Positions 13,559-15,563 of a stretch of DNA of 15,563 nt are shown one piece after another; positions within the stretch are counted from its first letter, which is position 1; each line of letters starts with the position of its first letter. The notes beneath the pieces were generated by a model. The model worked only from the letters and a program-made list of their open reading frames with translations, made no database searches and had not been told where the DNA came from. This stretch comes from an uncultured Opitutia bacterium (GTDB lineage Bacteria > Verrucomicrobiota > Verrucomicrobiia > Opitutales > UBA953): positions 1-15,563 of the forward strand of contig CAINSX010000362.1 of assembly GCA_903853185.1 (NCBI GenBank), given 5' to 3'. A program made the position numbers and the translations under genes.

Positions 13559-13834
13559 TTAGGCCTTAGGCTTTTCCTTCTCGCAGGGGCACTTGCCATC
13601 CTTCGAGGGTTCGTCGACAGCGACGATAGCCTTGGGCTTTTCCTTTTCGCAAGGGCACTTGCCGTCGTCTTTCTTGGGTTCTTCGGAGACGATGGCCTTA
13701 GGCTTTTCCTTTTCGCAAGGGCAGTTGGGGCACTTACCGTCATCCTTCTTGGGTTCTTCGGCGCTGACGAAGGCGGCGGAGAGGGCGAGGATGCCGACGG
13801 TGAGAGTGAGGAGCTTGAGGAACTTGGAGTTCAT
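13559..13834 (-). CDS. Small exported Cys/Lys-rich protein with three 22-residue repeats
   Basis: A 91-residue protein. The frame is open further upstream, but the ATG at 13834 gives a clean signal peptide (MNSKFLKLLTLTVGILALSA, probable cut after FVSA) and a 66-residue mature chain. That chain is almost only three copies of a unit with the pattern EEPKKDDGKCPCEKEKPKAI. The first copy has an extra Asn-Cys-Pro (KCPNCPCEK), so there are seven cysteines, all in CPC or CPNCPC clusters between Lys/Glu-rich stretches. There are no aromatic residues in the mature part and no enzyme motif. The cysteine clusters suggest metal binding, thiol redox or cross-linking in the envelope, but this is inference. 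No family was recognised. It lies 75 bases downstream of the BtuF-like gene and ends at a strong terminator. Confidence 0.8.
   Translation of the reverse strand: MNSKFLKLLTLTVGILALSAAFVSAEEPKKDDGKCPNCPCEKEKPKAIVSEEPKKDDGKCPCEKEKPKAIVAVDEPSKDGKCPCEKEKPKA
13563..13759 (-). repeat. Three tandem coding repeats, 66-bp period
   Basis: Units at 13563-13615, 13629-13684 and 13695-13759 start exactly 66 bases apart. They share the core GGCTTTTCCTT(T/C)TCGCA and the following GGGCA(C/G)TTG as read on the plus strand. The third unit has a 9-base insertion, adding Asn-Cys-Pro to the protein, and the first lacks one codon. Similarity is retained at the DNA level, implying recent duplication or gene conversion inside the small exported gene. 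Confidence 0.85.
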
Positions 13835-13843
13835 GGGAGGATG

Positions 13844-13873
13844 ATATGATCGCCGATATCTAGCCCAAGTCAA
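13844..13873 (-). promoter_or_regulatory. Candidate promoter of the Cys-repeat gene
   Basis: On the minus strand TTGACT (13873-13868) is followed after 18 bases by TCATAT (13849-13844), a good -35 with a weak -10. The start of transcription would fall only a few bases before the ATG at 13834, so the mRNA would have almost no leader. Weak evidence. Confidence 0.3.
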
Positions 13874-13909
13874 CCGGTCGCAGGCCATTCCCGGGAGTGA
13901 GACACCCTA

Positions 13910-14701
13910 CTACTCGGCCTCTGCGCGGATACCACCTAGATCGCCCTTTATTTTTGTTAAACCACTGCCAGGCAACCAGTTGCTACCACTATTGGCCTGA
14001 TAAATATGTTTATTTTTAAGGCACAGCAGATCCCTGACTCCCGGTATCCGCCCCATTTCGACGATTTTCCCTGGCCCTGGCGTGATGGGGCTATCCGTCT
14101 GAGAGTCCTGAATCCAGAGCACCGCATCCGGCTTCACGGTGGCGATGATTTCCCAGTCGAACTTGATCCACGAGCCTCGGGTCAGTGCGGACTTCAATCC
14201 GGCCGCCGCCAATGGCTCGGCGAGATAACTATCTGGCCCGGCCATGACTCCGTCCCAGATGATGATGATCGTGCGAGTTGTTTTTGTCGGCCGCATCGAC
14301 AGTTCGCCGGCGAGTCGTTGCGCTTGGTCGATGCGACCGGTCGCTTCGCCAAGGAGAAGGATATCCTTGCCGACGGCGTTGCCTGATTCCGGATTGAGCA
14401 CGAGGGTGCGCAGGCCGGCCTTCGCGCATTTCTCCGCCCAGAGCGGGTTGGCCATGCGCGGCAGGATCACGAGGTCAGGCTTCGCCCCAAGCAGGCGCTC
14501 CAGGTCGGGCAGGAAGACGTCGGCATCGCGCGCGGCAGGATGCTCTTTCGGCAACGGACACCAGCGCGTGGCCATCACGATCTCCGCGGAGCAACCGAGG
14601 TCAAGTAGGGTGCGCGTCGCGCCGGGGCTGTAGCTAGCGATACGATGTTCGCCAGCGCTGAGCGCGTGGCACATCGCGAGCCAGAGGAGCAGTGCGCGCA
14701 T
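13910..14701 (-). CDS. BtuF/FepB-like periplasmic substrate-binding protein
   Basis: A 263-residue exported protein of the helical-backbone metal-receptor class (cobalamin, siderophore or haem binding proteins of ABC importers). The signal peptide is MRALLLWLAMCHALSAG; there is no lipobox. The N-terminal lobe starts with HRIASYSPGATRTLLDLGCS, the usual RIVSLxPxxTE-type opening, followed by PDLERLLGAKPDLVILP and AGLRTLVLNPES. A long connecting helix (about 110-130) leads to a C-terminal lobe containing VKPDAVLWIQDSQ. No permease or ATPase gene is in the window, so the ligand cannot be named; corrinoid is one possibility. Its ATG overlaps the pdxA stop by one base (TGATG), implying coupling. 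The 3' end is AT-richer and uses AAA, AAT, ATA and TTA codons unlike the rest of the gene. Confidence 0.82.
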   Translation of the reverse strand: MRALLLWLAMCHALSAGEHRIASYSPGATRTLLDLGCSAEIVMATRWCPLPKEHPAARDADVFLPDLERLLGAKPDLVILPRMANPLWAEKCAKAGLRTLVLNPESGNAVGKDILLLGEATGRIDQAQRLAGELSMRPTKTTRTIIIIWDGVMAGPDSYLAEPLAAAGLKSALTRGSWIKFDWEIIATVKPDAVLWIQDSQTDSPITPGPGKIVEMGRIPGVRDLLCLKNKHIYQANSGSNWLPGSGLTKIKGDLGGIRAEAE

Positions 14702-15563
14702 CAGGCCGAAAGCAGGCGTGCGAGGCGCATCGCTGAATCGAAGCTGCCGCGGTCTGCCTTGCCTTGGCCCGCAATCTCGTAGGCGGTGCCGTGGTCCGGG
14801 CTCGTGCGCACGTGCTTCAATCCGAGGCTGAGGTTGGCGGAGGTCGAGAAGTCGACAGCCTTCAGTGGCGCGAGGCCTTGGTCGTGGTAGATGGCCGCGA
14901 CGGCGTCGAATTCGCCCTGTAGGTGGCGATGGAAGACGGTGTCGCCCGGTAGCGGGCCGACGACTTCATGGCCTTCGGCACGCAGGGCTTCGATGGCCGG
15001 ACGGATGACGGCGTCGTCTTCCTTGCCGAGCAGGCCTGCTTCGCCGGCGTGGGGATTCAGGCCGCACACGGCGATGCGCGGCTTGCGGTCTCCGAGCTTC
15101 ACGCGGAGGGAGATCAGGGCGAGGACCGTGCGACGGATGTCCGCACCTGTGACGGTGCGAGGGACTTCGGAAAGCGGGATGTGCCAGGTGACGAGCCCCA
15201 CGGTCATCTTGCCTCCAGCGAAGGCCATCACGGGCTCGCCGCTCCAGTGCGACGCGAAGAATTCCGTCTGACCTGGGAAAGAGTAACCCACCCCGGCGAG
15301 GCCCTTCTTGTTCACGGGGCCCGTGACGACTGCGGAGAAACGCGCACTAGTGACACCTCGCGCCGCCATCTCCATCGCTTCAATCGCGACGAGTTGGCCG
15401 GCATCGTCTGGTTTGCCTGGACGGGTGACGAAATTCTTGGGGCCGACGGCGATGCCTTGGCCGAGCTGCGCGATCCAGTCGGACGGGCCGATGGGCACGA
15501 CGGATCTCGCCGACTGCGGGTGAGCCTTCAGCCAGCTGGAGAGGAGCTCCGGTCCGACTCCGG
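14701..15563 (-). CDS. pdxA: 4-hydroxythreonine-4-phosphate dehydrogenase PdxA, 5' end beyond the window
   Basis: The frame is open to the right edge, and the codons upstream of an in-frame GTG at 15498 still fit PdxA (GVGPELLSSWLKAHP, the end of the conserved GDPAGxGPE opening), so the true start lies outside, only about ten residues away. PdxA is a homodimeric, metal-dependent NAD enzyme that oxidises 4-phosphohydroxy-L-threonine in pyridoxal 5'-phosphate synthesis. Visible signatures are VTGPVNKKGLAG, SFPGQTEFFA, and the three metal-ligand histidines in TWHIPLSEVP, CGLNPHAGEAG and AIYHDQGLAPLKA, followed by RTSPDHGTAYEIAGQGKAD. It is translationally coupled to the BtuF-like gene by a TGATG overlap. 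Confidence 0.96.
   Translation of the reverse strand, partial: GVGPELLSSWLKAHPQSARSVVPIGPSDWIAQLGQGIAVGPKNFVTRPGKPDDAGQLVAIEAMEMAARGVTSARFSAVVTGPVNKKGLAGVGYSFPGQTEFFASHWSGEPVMAFAGGKMTVGLVTWHIPLSEVPRTVTGADIRRTVLALISLRVKLGDRKPRIAVCGLNPHAGEAGLLGKEDDAVIRPAIEALRAEGHEVVGPLPGDTVFHRHLQGEFDAVAAIYHDQGLAPLKAVDFSTSANLSLGLKHVRTSPDHGTAYEIAGQGKADRGSFDSAMRLARLLSA

Noticed and set aside
13879..13900. Hairpin around TCCCGGGA after the BtuF-like gene as a terminator
   Set aside because: Only an 8-base palindrome with no loop and no following U-run on the minus strand.
15498..15498. GTG at 15498 as the pdxA start
   Set aside because: Codons further upstream continue the conserved PdxA N-terminus (GVGPEL), so the true start lies off the window.

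Overview
The window is high-GC, gene-dense chromosomal DNA from a diderm bacterium. The best guess is Verrucomicrobiota (Opitutae-like), a guess and not a proof. The reasons are an unusually long GreA-type factor of the sort known from the PVC group (chlamydiae carry a roughly 700-residue GreA), genes for lipopolysaccharide heptose synthesis and LPS/outer-membrane assembly, large periplasmic TPR proteins, and an almost complete lack of Shine-Dalgarno sequences. No mobile elements, CRISPR arrays, tRNAs or rRNAs were seen, and no stretch above 300 bases lacks a gene.

Layout. (1) 1-5046, minus strand: an ArsR-type regulator fused to a SAM-dependent methyltransferase (4046-4984), then a giant exported TPR protein with an embedded PKD domain (231-3908), then the start of a small exported protein cut by the left edge (1-225). 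(2) 5071-7038, minus: a 655-residue GreA-family protein, closed by a clear intrinsic terminator. (3) 7139-8275, plus: rlmN, the only plus-strand gene in the left 12 kb, whose stop codon overlaps that of rpe. (4) 8272-12851, minus: a compact run rpmF-plsX-fabH-(BamD-like TPR)-(LptE-like lipoprotein)-rpe, with overlaps or very short gaps over its last four genes and a candidate promoter upstream of rpmF. (5) 12955-13503, plus: a GmhB-like HAD phosphatase divergent from rpmF, ending at a bidirectional terminator. (6) 13559-15563, minus: pdxA (cut by the right edge), a BtuF-like binding protein overlapping it by one base, and a small exported Cys/Lys-rich protein made of three 22-residue repeats.

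How the genes may work together. PlsX and FabH start membrane lipid synthesis. The BamD-like and LptE-like proteins belong to outer-membrane protein and LPS assembly. Rpe interconverts pentose phosphates from which sedoheptulose-7-phosphate, the heptose precursor, is made, and GmhB-like enzymes act in LPS heptose synthesis. Region 4-5 therefore reads as an envelope-biogenesis neighbourhood joined to a ribosomal protein gene (rpmF) as a growth-rate link. The rest is housekeeping (RlmN, GreA, PdxA) plus two poorly understood exported proteins. The least explained item is the small Cys-repeat protein at 13559-13834; no clearly new multi-gene system was found.
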